From an uncultured Flavobacteriales bacterium (GTDB lineage Bacteria > Bacteroidota > Bacteroidia > Flavobacteriales_D > Parvicellaceae): a DNA stretch of 64,000 nt. Below, in pieces: positions 46,755 through 55,871 of this stretch. Location of the stretch: NCBI GenBank assembly GCA_943788115.1, contig CALSPA010000003.1, forward strand, positions 186,001-250,000, written 5' to 3'. The notes beneath the pieces were generated by a model. That model had not been told where the DNA came from. It saw only the letters and a program-made list of their open reading frames with translations, and searched no databases. A program made the position numbers and the translations under genes. Numbering within the stretch: position 1 is the first letter of the stretch; the number at the start of each line of letters is the position of its first letter.

Positions 46755-49700
46755 TTCATTAAAAACGCTTTATAAATCATCCGAAGCAGTTAAAGAACTT
46801 GCATCTGAACTTCAAAAAAAGCAATCTCGAATACATCTTTTTGGAACAGCTGGTTCTTCAGATGCTTTTATAGCAGAAGCTGTTGCCAATCAAATTGGTG
46901 GCAATTACCTCTTTGTTCTATCAGACAAGGAGGAAAGTGCTTATTTTTATAATAATCTAGAAAATATTATAGGTAAAAAAAGAGGAACTACATTGCTATA
47001 CTATCCTGCTTCTTACAGAAGGCCTTATCAAATTGAAGATATTGACAATGCAAATATTATTCAGCGAACAGAAGTACTTTCTTCTATAAGGAAAAAAAGA
47101 AAAAACATAATGGTAGTTACTCATCCAGAGGCCATTATTGAGAATGTTGTAAGTAGAAAAAATCTAGCGAAAAACACCCTGGAAATAGAGCAAGGAGTTG
47201 AATATTCTATTGACTTTATAAATGAACTTCTTATTGAATATGAATTTGAAAAACTTGACCATGTTTATTCTCCTGGGCAGTTTTCTATTAGAGGGGGTAT
47301 TGTAGATATATATTCTTTTAGCAACAGTCAACCATATAGAATAGAGTTTGATGGTGATATTGTTGAGTCTATTCGTTTATTTGACCCCTCAACTCAACTC
47401 TCAATTAAGACCGTTACTAAAATTCATGTTGTCCCTAATATTCAAACAACAGCAATGCTCGAAAACAGGGAGTCTTTTTTAGATTATATTCCATCAGATA
47501 CTAAAATATGGATTAAAGATTTTGAATTATCAAAAGGTAAAATTCAGAAAGGTTATGAAAAAGCCATGTATGTGTTTGAAAAGCTTGAGTCAACAATAGA
47601 AAGACTAAAACCAAGTGAGCTTTATTTAAAATCAGAACTTTATGAAAAACAATTAAATGCTTTTTCGATTGTTGAGTTTGGAAGCAAGTGCCATTTTGAT
47701 TCTACATATAAGCTCTCGCTAAATATTCGCCCTCAACCGCCATTTAATAAAAACTTTGACCTACTAATTACCAAGCTTAATGAAAACACAGAAAATGGTT
47801 TTGAAAATTATATTTTTTCTGAACAGGACTCTCAGCTTGATCGTTTAGCAACAATCTTTAAGGACATTGGAAAAGATGTGACCTTTAAATCAATAAACTC
47901 AGGTATTCACGAGGGGTTTAAAGATGATGATTTAAAAGTTTCTTGCTATACTGATCATCAAATTTTTGAAAGATATCATCGTTTCAAACTCAAGAAAGGC
48001 TACACAAAGTCTCAGCAAGCATTTACTCTTAAAGAAATCTACAACCTTAAAAAAGGAGATTACGTAGTTCATATTGATCATGGAGTTGGACAGTTTTCAG
48101 GATTGGAAAAGATTGATGTAAATCAAAAAAAACAAGAAGCAATAAGGCTAACCTATAAAGGAGGAGATATTCTTTACGTAAGTATTCATTCGCTACACAG
48201 AATCAGTAAGTTTACAAGTAAAGACGGGGGTAGCCCCACCTTAAACAAGCTTGGGTCACCTGCTTGGAATTTAGCAAAGCAAAAAACAAAGAAAAAAATA
48301 AAAGAAGTTGCTTTTGATTTAATCAAGCTTTATGCAGAGCGTAAATTAAATAAAGGGTTTCAATATTCTCCAGATACTTATCTTCAAAATGAATTAGAAG
48401 CATCATTCATATATGAAGACACACCTGATCAACTAAAAGCAACGGAAGATGTTAAAAAGGACATGCAAGAGGAGGCTCCTATGGACCGATTAGTTTGTGG
48501 TGATGTTGGATTTGGCAAAACTGAAATCGCCATCCGTGCAGCCTTTAAAGCTGTAGCAGACAACAAACAAGTCGCAATATTAGTTCCAACTACAGTTCTT
48601 GCTTTTCAGCACTACAAAACATTTTCGGAAAGATTGAAAAACTTTCCTTGTAATGTGGACTATATAAACAGGTTTAAATCCAGTAAAAAAATAAAGGAAA
48701 CCTTAACTCGACTTAATAATGGAGAGGTTGATATTATTATTGGCACCCACCGATTAATTGGAAAAGATGTGCTTTTTAAAGATTTAGGACTGCTCATTAT
48801 TGATGAAGAGCAAAAATTTGGTGTTTCAGTAAAAGACAAACTAAAAACCATAAAAACAAATGTTGATACACTTACACTAACAGCAACTCCTATACCAAGA
48901 ACATTACAATTTAGTTTAATGAATGCTCGGGATTTATCAATAATCAACACACCTCCTCCAAATAGATTTCCAGTAGAAACAATTGTTCAATCATTTTCTG
49001 AAGAAACAATTAGAGATGCCGTTACATATGAAGTACAAAGAGGTGGACAAGCTTTTATTATTCACAATAGAGTTCAAAATATTCAGGAAGTAGCAGGAAT
49101 GGTACAGCGATTATGTCCAGATATAAGAATTGCTGTTGGTCATGGTCAAATGGAAGGTAAAAAGTTAGAAGCTATCATTTTAGATTTTATTGAGGGCCTT
49201 TATGATGTTTTAATTGCAACTACAATTATTGAGTCTGGTATTGACATTCCGAATGCAAATACCATAATCATAAATAATGCTAATAATTTTGGGTTGAGTG
49301 ATTTACATCAACTTAGAGGTAGGGTTGGAAGATCAAATAAACGAGCGTTTGCTTATTTATTCACTCCACCACCTCAGCACCTTTCTGATGATGCAAGAAA
49401 GCGACTTAAAGCAATTGAACAATTCTCAGATTTAGGAAGTGGTTTTAATATTTCAATGAGAGATTTAGACATAAGAGGAGCAGGAGATTTATTAGGAGGA
49501 AATCAGAGTGGCTTCATTAGTGAAATTGGGTTTGAGACCTACAAAAAAATATTAACCGAAGCAATTGAAGAGCTAAAAGAAAATGAATTCAAAACTCTCT
49601 TTAATTCAAAATCCACCGATAGCTCTTTTGTTAAAGATTGTTCAATAGAAACAGATTTTGAATTGGTAATCCCTGATGATTACGTAAATCAAATTACCGA

Positions 49701-50082
49701 AAGGTTTAATCTTTATAAAGAATTAGATGAAATTAAAGACGAAACAGAATTAATTCGTTTTGAAGCATCAGTTATTGATCGATTTGGTCCAATTCCAATA
49801 GAAACGGCTGAATTAATAAAAACAATTAGACTTAGATGGTTGGCAAAAGAAATTGGCTTTGAGCGATTAATTTTAAAAAGCAATGTTTTAATCGGAACAT
49901 TTGTAACCAATCAACAATCAGCATACTATCAATCAGAGCAATTTTCTAAAGTGTTAAACTATGTTCAACAAGAAAAAGTGGGTTCAAAAATGACAGAAAA
50001 AAACAATAAATTAAGACTTCGTTTTGATAAGGTCAACAATATTCAGCAAGCAATTGAAAAATTAAGATTACTTAATAAATAA
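46744..50082 (+). CDS. mfd: Transcription-repair coupling factor
   Basis: 1112 residues, a little shorter than the E. coli protein (1148). The N-terminal UvrB-homology region is followed by the RNA-polymerase interaction domain around residue 440 ([19 protein letters not shown]). The helicase core has Walker [13 protein letters not shown] (about 582), the [10 protein letters not shown] box (about 683) and TATPIPRTL (about 718). [20 protein letters not shown] and the TRCF C-terminal domain complete it. It displaces stalled RNA polymerase and recruits UvrA. The GTG start is chosen because it is the first start after the fbp reading and gives a complete N-terminus; it overlaps fbp by 11 bases. 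The stop abuts the convergent accC stop. Confidence 0.95.
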   Translation: MEINSLKTLYKSSEAVKELASELQKKQSRIHLFGTAGSSDAFIAEAVANQIGGNYLFVLSDKEESAYFYNNLENIIGKKRGTTLLYYPASYRRPYQIEDIDNANIIQRTEVLSSIRKKRKNIMVVTHPEAIIENVVSRKNLAKNTLEIEQGVEYSIDFINELLIEYEFEKLDHVYSPGQFSIRGGIVDIYSFSNSQPYRIEFDGDIVESIRLFDPSTQLSIKTVTKIHVVPNIQTTAMLENRESFLDYIPSDTKIWIKDFELSKGKIQKGYEKAMYVFEKLESTIERLKPSELYLKSELYEKQLNAFSIVEFGSKCHFDSTYKLSLNIRPQPPFNKNFDLLITKLNENTENGFENYIFSEQDSQLDRLATIFKDIGKDVTFKSINSGIHEGFKDDDLKVSCYTDHQIFERYHRFKLKKGYTKSQQAFTLKEIYNLKKGDYVVHIDHGVGQFSGLEKIDVNQKKQEAIRLTYKGGDILYVSIHSLHRISKFTSKDGGSPTLNKLGSPAWNLAKQKTKKKIKEVAFDLIKLYAERKLNKGFQYSPDTYLQNELEASFIYEDTPDQLKATEDVKKDMQEEAPMDRLVCGDVGFGKTEIAIRAAFKAVADNKQVAILVPTTVLAFQHYKTFSERLKNFPCNVDYINRFKSSKKIKETLTRLNNGEVDIIIGTHRLIGKDVLFKDLGLLIIDEEQKFGVSVKDKLKTIKTNVDTLTLTATPIPRTLQFSLMNARDLSIINTPPPNRFPVETIVQSFSEETIRDAVTYEVQRGGQAFIIHNRVQNIQEVAGMVQRLCPDIRIAVGHGQMEGKKLEAIILDFIEGLYDVLIATTIIESGIDIPNANTIIINNANNFGLSDLHQLRGRVGRSNKRAFAYLFTPPPQHLSDDARKRLKAIEQFSDLGSGFNISMRDLDIRGAGDLLGGNQSGFISEIGFETYKKILTEAIEELKENEFKTLFNSKSTDSSFVKDCSIETDFELVIPDDYVNQITERFNLYKELDEIKDETELIRFEASVIDRFGPIPIETAELIKTIRLRWLAKEIGFERLILKSNVLIGTFVTNQQSAYYQSEQFSKVLNYVQQEKVGSKMTEKNNKLRLRFDKVNNIQQAIEKLRLLNK

Positions 50083-51426
50083 TTAAGGTTTCTTTATTTC
50101 AAACGTCTCCATAAACTTAGTCGTGAAATTTCCTTTGTTAAATTGTTTATCATCCATTAGTTGAACATGAAAAGGAATAGTTGTCTTAACACCTTCAATT
50201 ATGTATTCAGCTAATGCTCTTTTCATTTTAGTTATTGCCTCATCTCTAGTTTGAGCAACTGTAATTAACTTAGAAATCATAGAGTCATAATGAGGTGGTA
50301 TAATGTAGTTAGCATAAACATGTGTATCTATTCTAATTCCATGGCCACCTGGAGCATGATAATTTGTAATTGTTCCAGGTGAAGGCATAAACTCTTTAAA
50401 AGGATCTTCTGCATTAATTCTACATTGTATAGAATGCATGGTTGGGAAATAATCTTTGCCGGAAATCTTATCACCTATTGCAATTTTTATTTGCTCTTTT
50501 ATTAAATCGTGATTTATTACCTCTTCGGTTATTGTATGCTCAACTTGAATTCTAGTATTCATCTCCATGAAATAGAATTTCCTGTGTTTATCAACTAAAA
50601 ACTCAACTGTTCCAACACCTTCATAATTTACTGCTAAAGCTGCTTTTTTGGCCGCTTCACCCATTTTTGTCCTTAATGCATCTGTCATAAAAGGAGATGG
50701 AGTTTCTTCAACAAGTTTTTGATGCCTTCTCTGTATAGAACAATCTCTTTCAGAAAGGTGACATACATTTCCATGTTGATCAGCTGCAATTTGAATTTCT
50801 ATGTGTCTGGGCTCCTCAATGTATTTTTCTAAATACATGCCATCGTTACCAAAAGCGGCTGCAGATTCTTGTCTTGCTGAATGCCAACCTTCCTCAAGTT
50901 CTTTATCATCCCAGCACAACCTCATACCTCTTCCTCCACCACCTGCGGTTGCCTTTAAGATAACTGGGTATTTAATTTGGCCTGCAATTTTTTTTGCTTC
51001 AGGAAAATCTTTCAATAAACCCTCTGATCCAGGTATAGTTGGAACCTTAGCTTTTTTCATGGTTTCCTTAGCAGAAGCTTTATCTCCCATTCCCTCTATT
51101 TGTTCAGGAAGAGCTCCAATAAACTTAATTTTATGCTCTTGACAAATTCTTGAAAACTGAGCATTTTCAGATAAAAATCCATATCCAGGATGGATTGCAT
51201 CTGAATTAGTAATTTCTGCAGCAGCAATTATATTTGGAATCTTTAAATATGAATCTTTACTTGCTGGAGGACCTACACAAACAGCTTCATCTGCAAACCT
51301 CACATGTAAACTGTCTTTATCAGCTGTGGAATAAACAGCAACTGTTCTTATTCCCATTTCTTTACATGTACGTATTATTCTTAGAGCTATTTCTCCTCGA
51401 TTAGCTATCAATATTTTTTTAAACAT
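50083..51426 (-). CDS. accC: Acetyl-CoA carboxylase, biotin carboxylase subunit
   Basis: 447 residues in the ATP-grasp family. [20 protein letters not shown] opens the protein; the glycine loop [12 protein letters not shown] is near 160-171; [41 protein letters not shown] and RINAEDP are active-site blocks. It carboxylates biotin on AccB with ATP and bicarbonate, for malonyl-CoA synthesis. It is the last gene of the minus-strand yceD-rpmF-plsX-fabH-accB-accC unit, 33 bp after accB. Confidence 0.96.
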   Translation of the reverse strand: MFKKILIANRGEIALRIIRTCKEMGIRTVAVYSTADKDSLHVRFADEAVCVGPPASKDSYLKIPNIIAAAEITNSDAIHPGYGFLSENAQFSRICQEHKIKFIGALPEQIEGMGDKASAKETMKKAKVPTIPGSEGLLKDFPEAKKIAGQIKYPVILKATAGGGGRGMRLCWDDKELEEGWHSARQESAAAFGNDGMYLEKYIEEPRHIEIQIAADQHGNVCHLSERDCSIQRRHQKLVEETPSPFMTDALRTKMGEAAKKAALAVNYEGVGTVEFLVDKHRKFYFMEMNTRIQVEHTITEEVINHDLIKEQIKIAIGDKISGKDYFPTMHSIQCRINAEDPFKEFMPSPGTITNYHAPGGHGIRIDTHVYANYIIPPHYDSMISKLITVAQTRDEAITKMKRALAEYIIEGVKTTIPFHVQLMDDKQFNKGNFTTKFMETFEIKKP

Positions 51427-51459
51427 GGTATTAGAATTTAAATAATAATTCCCCAGAAA

Positions 51460-51975
51460 TTATGAAGGGTCGACCAAAAATAATGGTTGATCAAATTCAA
51501 CTGGGCTAGCATCATCTACTAAAACTTTAATAATTTTACCAGAAACTTCAGATTCAATATCATTGAACAATTTCATAGCTTCTATTACGCAGATGTTTTC
51601 TCCTTCTTTAATAATGTCTCCCACTTCAACATAAGGAGGTTTGTCTGGACTAGGAGCTCTGTAAAAAGTTCCTATCATTTGAGCTTTTATAGTTATGTAT
51701 TTATCTTCTTCTGAATCTGCTGGAGCTGGTTTTGCTTCAACTTTTGCAGGAGCACTTATCGGTTGCTCAACTGGCATTGCTTGTGAAGGCATTGAAGCCA
51801 TTGGAATTGCCTGCTGAACAATAGTTGGCTCTTCTTTAAAGTTAGACTTTTTCTTAGCTAAATAGTCTGACTTGATAACTAGCTTAAAATCTTTTTGTTC
51901 TATTTCAACCTCATTAACACCTGCTTTAGCCACAAACTTTATTAATTCCTGAATTTCATTTAAGTCCATATACAT
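51460..51975 (-). CDS. accB: Biotin carboxyl carrier protein
   Basis: 171 residues. A short helical N-terminus (DLNEIQELIKFVAKAGVNEV) is followed by an Ala/Pro/Met-rich linker (about 55-85) and the biotinyl domain. The modified Lys is K135 in VIEAMKLFNDI, and GTFYRAPSPDKPPYVEVGD is the thumb region. The start at 51975 has an alternative ATG two codons on (51969) that gives MDLNEIQEL and may be the true one. It carries carboxybiotin between AccC and the transferase. Order fabH-accB-accC is usual in the phylum. Confidence 0.95.
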   Translation of the reverse strand: MYMDLNEIQELIKFVAKAGVNEVEIEQKDFKLVIKSDYLAKKKSNFKEEPTIVQQAIPMASMPSQAMPVEQPISAPAKVEAKPAPADSEEDKYITIKAQMIGTFYRAPSPDKPPYVEVGDIIKEGENICVIEAMKLFNDIESEVSGKIIKVLVDDASPVEFDQPLFLVDPS

Positions 51976-51986
51976 TTAGATTTGAA

Positions 51987-52003
51987 TTCGTTTAAGAAAC
52001 GAA
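51987..52003. promoter_or_regulatory. Perfect inverted repeat TTCGTTT-AAG-AAACGAA before accB
   Basis: Seven-base arms with a three-base centre lie 12 bp upstream of the accB start, in the fabH-accB spacer. Possible operator or mRNA hairpin controlling accB translation; function is inferred only from position. Confidence 0.3.
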
Positions 52004-52049
52004 GTTATAAAAAATTTACTTTTGAATTTTATTATTTATACTGTGATGA

Positions 52050-53036
52050 TTAATAAGCCCACTTTAAATAGATTGAACCCCAAGTAAATCCACCACCAAA
52101 AGCAGCAATTACTACATTATCACCTTTTTTTAATTTATCCTCCCATTCCCATAAGCAAAGTGGAATAGTGCCTGAAGTAGTGTTACCATATTTAGAAATG
52201 TTAATCATCACTTTGTCTTTAGTAAGCCCCATTCTATTTGCTGTTGCATCAATAATTCTAAGGTTTGCTTGATGAGGAACTAACCAATCAACATCTTCAC
52301 CAGTAAGGTTGTTTTTTTCCATTATTTCAGCAGAAACATCTGCCATATTAGTAACAGCAAATTTGAAAACTGTTCTTCCTTCTTGAAAAGCATAAGCTTC
52401 TGGTGACCCTACATTTTCTTTAGTTATTGGAAAAGCTGACCCTCCTAATTTTTGAAGTAAGTATTCTTTTCCTGAACCATCAGCTTTCAAAATTGAATCA
52501 ACAATCCCAAAGCCCTCATGGTTAGGCTCTAAAAGAACACCTCCACCTCCATCACCAAAAATTACACACGTATTTCTATCTTTATAGTTAACAATAGAAG
52601 ACATGATATCTGCACCAATAACTATAACTTTTTTGCATTGACCAGATAAAATAAATTGTTGTCCTGTAACTAGAGTATACAAAAATCCAGAACACGCAGC
52701 ACTGACATCAAACCCCCAAGCATTTTTAGCGCCACTCTTATGACAAATTAAATTTGATGCACTTGGGAAACGATGATCTGCAGTTATTGTCCCCACAACA
52801 ATCATATCAATCTCTTCAGGTGAAATACCTCTTTTTTCACAAATTCCCGCAACAATATCTGCCCCTAAATCTGAAAGCGTTCTTCCTTTTTCTATTATTC
52901 TTCTTTCTTTAATTCCAGTTCTTGAAACAATCCATTCATCATTAGTGTCGACCATCTTTTCAAGATCTGCATTAGATAAAATATTATCTGGAACTGCTCC
53001 ATGAACAGCGGTAATTGCCGCTTGTATGTTTTTCAT
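52050..53036 (-). CDS. fabH: 3-oxoacyl-ACP synthase III
   Basis: 328 residues, thiolase fold. The catalytic Cys is C115 in FDVSAACSGFLYTL, the His in DWLVPHQANLRI and the Asn in SKYGNTTSGTIPL, giving the Cys-His-Asn triad. It starts fatty-acid synthesis by condensing acetyl-CoA (or a branched primer) with malonyl-ACP. It overlaps plsX by four bases (53033-53036), so the genes are coupled, and accB follows after 74 bp. It is a normal member of the fatty-acid operon. Confidence 0.96.
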   Translation of the reverse strand: MKNIQAAITAVHGAVPDNILSNADLEKMVDTNDEWIVSRTGIKERRIIEKGRTLSDLGADIVAGICEKRGISPEEIDMIVVGTITADHRFPSASNLICHKSGAKNAWGFDVSAACSGFLYTLVTGQQFILSGQCKKVIVIGADIMSSIVNYKDRNTCVIFGDGGGGVLLEPNHEGFGIVDSILKADGSGKEYLLQKLGGSAFPITKENVGSPEAYAFQEGRTVFKFAVTNMADVSAEIMEKNNLTGEDVDWLVPHQANLRIIDATANRMGLTKDKVMINISKYGNTTSGTIPLCLWEWEDKLKKGDNVVIAAFGGGFTWGSIYLKWAY

Positions 53037-53971
53037 TTAAATGCTTTTTTAATTTTATTTGGCAAATTAGCTTCAGCTAAATCAAGCGCCAAATTTAACA
53101 TGTTCTTGATTGCTTTTGAATTACTAATTCCATGACCTATTAACACATTACCGTTAACACCTAGCACTGGTGTTCCACCATAATTTTCATAATTAAATCT
53201 TTCAAAATAATCATCTAATAATCCTCTTTTGGCTATTAAAGTGTAAAATGCCTCTGCTTCTTTAAGGATAACATTACCTGTAAAACCATCACAAACAACA
53301 ACATCTGCTTTATCTTCAAAAATCTCTCTCCCTTCAATATTGCCAATAAAGTTAAAGTCTTCAGATCCATCCATTAATTGATGTGTTGCTTGAGCCAAAA
53401 GATTGCCTTTTTCTTTCTCTTCACCAATATTTAACAACCCAACTTTTGGATTTTTAATGTTAAAAACAAATTCGGCATATAAAGAACCTAAAATGGCAAA
53501 CTGATACAAAACATCTGGCTTGCAATCTGCATTAATACCAACATCTAAAATAACTCCAACACCACCAGACTCTTTAGGTAAAACAGAAGTTATACAAGGT
53601 CTTATAACACCTCCAATAGGGCGAATGGAAAACATAGATCCAATGAGCATTGCACCAGAATTTCCAGCACTAGAAAATGCGTCTAATTTACCATCACCTA
53701 ATAATTTAAATCCTACATTTATGCTGCTGTCGGGTTTCTTCCTCATGGCTTTTGTAGCATGATCACCCATTTCAATAACTTCAGAAGTGTGTACAAAATC
53801 AAAAAGAGAAGTATCTACGCCTTCCCTCTCAATTATAGCCTTGGCGATATCAGAATCACCAACTAAAGTTATAGTATGTTGTTTCGAAAATTGCTTTTGA
53901 GCTTCAATAGCTCCAAGCACAGTAGCTTCGGGGGCAAAGTCGCCACCCATAATATCAAGTCCGATATTCAC
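53033..53971 (-). CDS. plsX: Phosphate acyltransferase PlsX
   Basis: 312 residues. GLDIMGGDFAPEATVLGAIE is the typical start; ATKAMRKKPDSSINVGFKLL, AFSSAGNSGAML, ADVVVCDGFTGNVILKEAEA and the C-terminal VLIGHGISNSKAIKNML are family blocks. It makes acyl-phosphate from acyl-ACP, feeding PlsY in phospholipid synthesis. It is flanked by rpmF (52 bp upstream) and fabH (4-bp overlap), the conserved order in many bacteria. Confidence 0.96.
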   Translation of the reverse strand: MNIGLDIMGGDFAPEATVLGAIEAQKQFSKQHTITLVGDSDIAKAIIEREGVDTSLFDFVHTSEVIEMGDHATKAMRKKPDSSINVGFKLLGDGKLDAFSSAGNSGAMLIGSMFSIRPIGGVIRPCITSVLPKESGGVGVILDVGINADCKPDVLYQFAILGSLYAEFVFNIKNPKVGLLNIGEEKEKGNLLAQATHQLMDGSEDFNFIGNIEGREIFEDKADVVVCDGFTGNVILKEAEAFYTLIAKRGLLDDYFERFNYENYGGTPVLGVNGNVLIGHGISNSKAIKNMLNLALDLAEANLPNKIKKAFK

Positions 53972-54022
53972 GAAGTAAATTTAATCTGAATAATGATACT
54001 AAAGTAAATAAATAGAAAAATC

Positions 54023-54214
54023 TTATGCAGAAACTTCTTTTTCCATTACTACTTTACCTTTATAATAAAGTTTTCCTTCAGACCAAAACGCTCTATGATA
54101 CAAGTGTGTTTCTCCTGTTGTTGGACATGTAGCTAACTGTTGCGTTTCAGCTTTGTAGTGTGTCCTTCTCTTGTCACGTCTAGTTTTTGACTGCTTTCTT
54201 TTAGGATGTGCCAT
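54023..54214 (-). CDS. rpmF: 50S ribosomal protein L32
   Basis: 63 residues, very basic. [20 protein letters not shown] is the universal L32 beginning. The middle [15 protein letters not shown] has only the first of the Cys residues found in zinc-binding versions, so this is the zinc-free form. It lies 19 bp after the DUF177 gene and 52 bp before plsX, the normal neighbourhood. Confidence 0.97.
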   Translation of the reverse strand: MAHPKRKQSKTRRDKRRTHYKAETQQLATCPTTGETHLYHRAFWSEGKLYYKGKVVMEKEVSA

Positions 54215-54232
54215 TTTATTCTATTTAAAATA

Positions 54233-54778
54233 TTATTTCTCTTTTTTGTTTTTTAATTCCTTTAACTTATCCCACCTAGAATCAATATTATTGGAGTCCA
54301 GGTTGTCATTTTCATAATTTTCTGTTAACAGATAATTATCTAGGATGTTGATGCTTTCTTTATTGCAAGATTCTATTGTATGAACTTTTTTAGAGGGCAT
54401 TGACAATAAAACATATTCAAAAATATAAGGAGCAATGTTAATCTCAAACGCTTTTAAAGAAAGAAACTCAATCTCATCATTATAAATCTCTTGCTCACTT
54501 TCGACAAGTTTTATTAGCTGTCTATAGTCTTGACATACTTTTAAATCTATATCATACATACATCGATCACACAATGAGGTAAACTCTCCTTCAATTACAA
54601 AAAACATGTCAATCATCGTGGTGCTTTTAATAAGCTCTAACGACACATTGAAGGTGCATTTTTTAAACTCATCCCAGTTAAAGGCCTCAAAGAACGTTTC
54701 GTTTAACTTAAAGCTAAACAGGTTTTTACCACTTTTTAAGCTAGAAAACGGTATAATAAAATCATTATGTGCTTTCAT
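54233..54778 (-). CDS. yceD: YceD family protein (DUF177)
   Basis: 181 residues. The conserved feature is the paired Cys-rich block around FTSLCDRCMYDID (Cys-x-x-Cys), followed by acidic segments (VESEQEIYNDEIEFLSLKAF). DUF177 proteins are encoded before rpmF in most bacteria and are linked to 23S rRNA or ribosome assembly; that link is known for plants and E. coli homologues. The C-terminal tail SRWDKLKELKNKKEK is a common family ending. It is the first gene of the operon with rpmF, plsX, fabH, accB and accC. Confidence 0.9.
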   Translation of the reverse strand: MKAHNDFIIPFSSLKSGKNLFSFKLNETFFEAFNWDEFKKCTFNVSLELIKSTTMIDMFFVIEGEFTSLCDRCMYDIDLKVCQDYRQLIKLVESEQEIYNDEIEFLSLKAFEINIAPYIFEYVLLSMPSKKVHTIESCNKESINILDNYLLTENYENDNLDSNNIDSRWDKLKELKNKKEK

Positions 54779-54797
54779 GCGATATCAAAATGGTCGG

Positions 54798-54805
54798 CAA
54801 ATTTA
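54798..54805 (-). promoter_or_regulatory. Candidate -7 element for the yceD operon
   Basis: On the minus strand TAAATTTG fits TAnnTTTG, giving a start about 12 bases before the yceD ATG (54778). No TTG -33 box is obvious. Confidence 0.42.
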
Positions 54806-54839
54806 AAACAATTGTCTGGAAAATAAAAACTTTACGGCT

Positions 54840-55766
54840 TTATTCGAAAATAATAAACTTTTCAGGATCTAACGGCACCCCATTATACCAAAGCTCAAAA
54901 TGTAAATGTGGTCCAGTAGATAAAGAACCACTATTTCCTACAATTGCTATAGGATCACCGGCACTCACTCTATCACCTGTTTTTTTAAGTAAAAAAGAAT
55001 TGTGCTTATAGATAGAAATGATGTTTTTCTCATGTTGAATTTGAATTACATGCCCGTTTTCTGGGGACCAATCTGAAAAAACAACAGTTCCTTCTAAAGC
55101 AGCCTTTACCGCCTCATTTTTAGATGCTATAACATCAATTCCAATGTGCCCATTTTTATAATTAAAAGGACTTGTGATTTCTCCTTTTAATGGAGAGAAA
55201 AACAGCACACTCCTAATATTATCATTTATATTTTGAGATTGGTCAACAATTGAGATGTCATACTTTTCCCTTTCTTTAATTTTAAGCCTCAGCAAAGAGT
55301 CATTTATTGATTTATTAAAATCCAAATTATTTGTGTCAAGCTCAAACGTTGTGTCATTTTTTTCATGTAAGCTATCTAAAATTAGCTCCCCATTTAATAT
55401 TTTTTCCAAGTTACTATAGTAAAGACTATTTATAGCGACTTTTTCTTCAATGCTGTTCAATTTAAGAAGGTTTTCTATATATTTTGTTTTTAATAGTTCT
55501 TGCTCAACTGTATCTGGGTATCCTGGAATAATTTTTTTTAAAGACGTGAAAGAAATCACAACGAAAATAATTGTGCTTAAAAACAGAAAAGAAAATAAAA
55601 AATAAATAATTATGACCGCCCATGACAAAACAAAAGCTCTTTTTTCTTCAAAAGACTCATTGTCTAAAACAACCAATCGGAATTTAGCTGTTAAAACATC
55701 AATTGTTTTTTGAAATTCAACTTTGTTTGTTTTTTTTGCCTTTTCATTCATTAATGCAAATATCAT
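54840..55766 (-). CDS. M23-family peptidoglycan endopeptidase
   Basis: 308 residues. An N-terminal cytoplasmic stretch, one membrane anchor (about 45-72, AVIIIYFLFSFLFLSTIIF) and a coiled-coil spacer lead to the LytM/M23 domain at about 200-300. Zinc ligands are the His and Asp of GHIGID (HxxxD) and the HLHFE motif; GTVVFSDWSPENGHVIQIQH and the GDPIAIVGNSGSLSTGPHLH segments are typical. It cuts peptidoglycan cross-links, or works as a regulator if inactive, but here the ligands are intact. An alternative ATG is at 55751. Confidence 0.9.
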   Translation of the reverse strand: MIFALMNEKAKKTNKVEFQKTIDVLTAKFRLVVLDNESFEEKRAFVLSWAVIIIYFLFSFLFLSTIIFVVISFTSLKKIIPGYPDTVEQELLKTKYIENLLKLNSIEEKVAINSLYYSNLEKILNGELILDSLHEKNDTTFELDTNNLDFNKSINDSLLRLKIKEREKYDISIVDQSQNINDNIRSVLFFSPLKGEITSPFNYKNGHIGIDVIASKNEAVKAALEGTVVFSDWSPENGHVIQIQHEKNIISIYKHNSFLLKKTGDRVSAGDPIAIVGNSGSLSTGPHLHFELWYNGVPLDPEKFIIFE

Positions 55767-55871
55767 TAAAAAAAATTATGCCAAGTATTAAAAGCTGTTT
55801 TAAGATTTAAACTAAAAAATGAAAAACAAAATAAAATTGAATTAATCTAGTTATAATTGCACCGAGAAATA

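Noticed and set aside
55857..55871. Upstream TTG start for porW
   Set aside because: ATG 55872 gives the standard lipoprotein signal without the extra charged residues.
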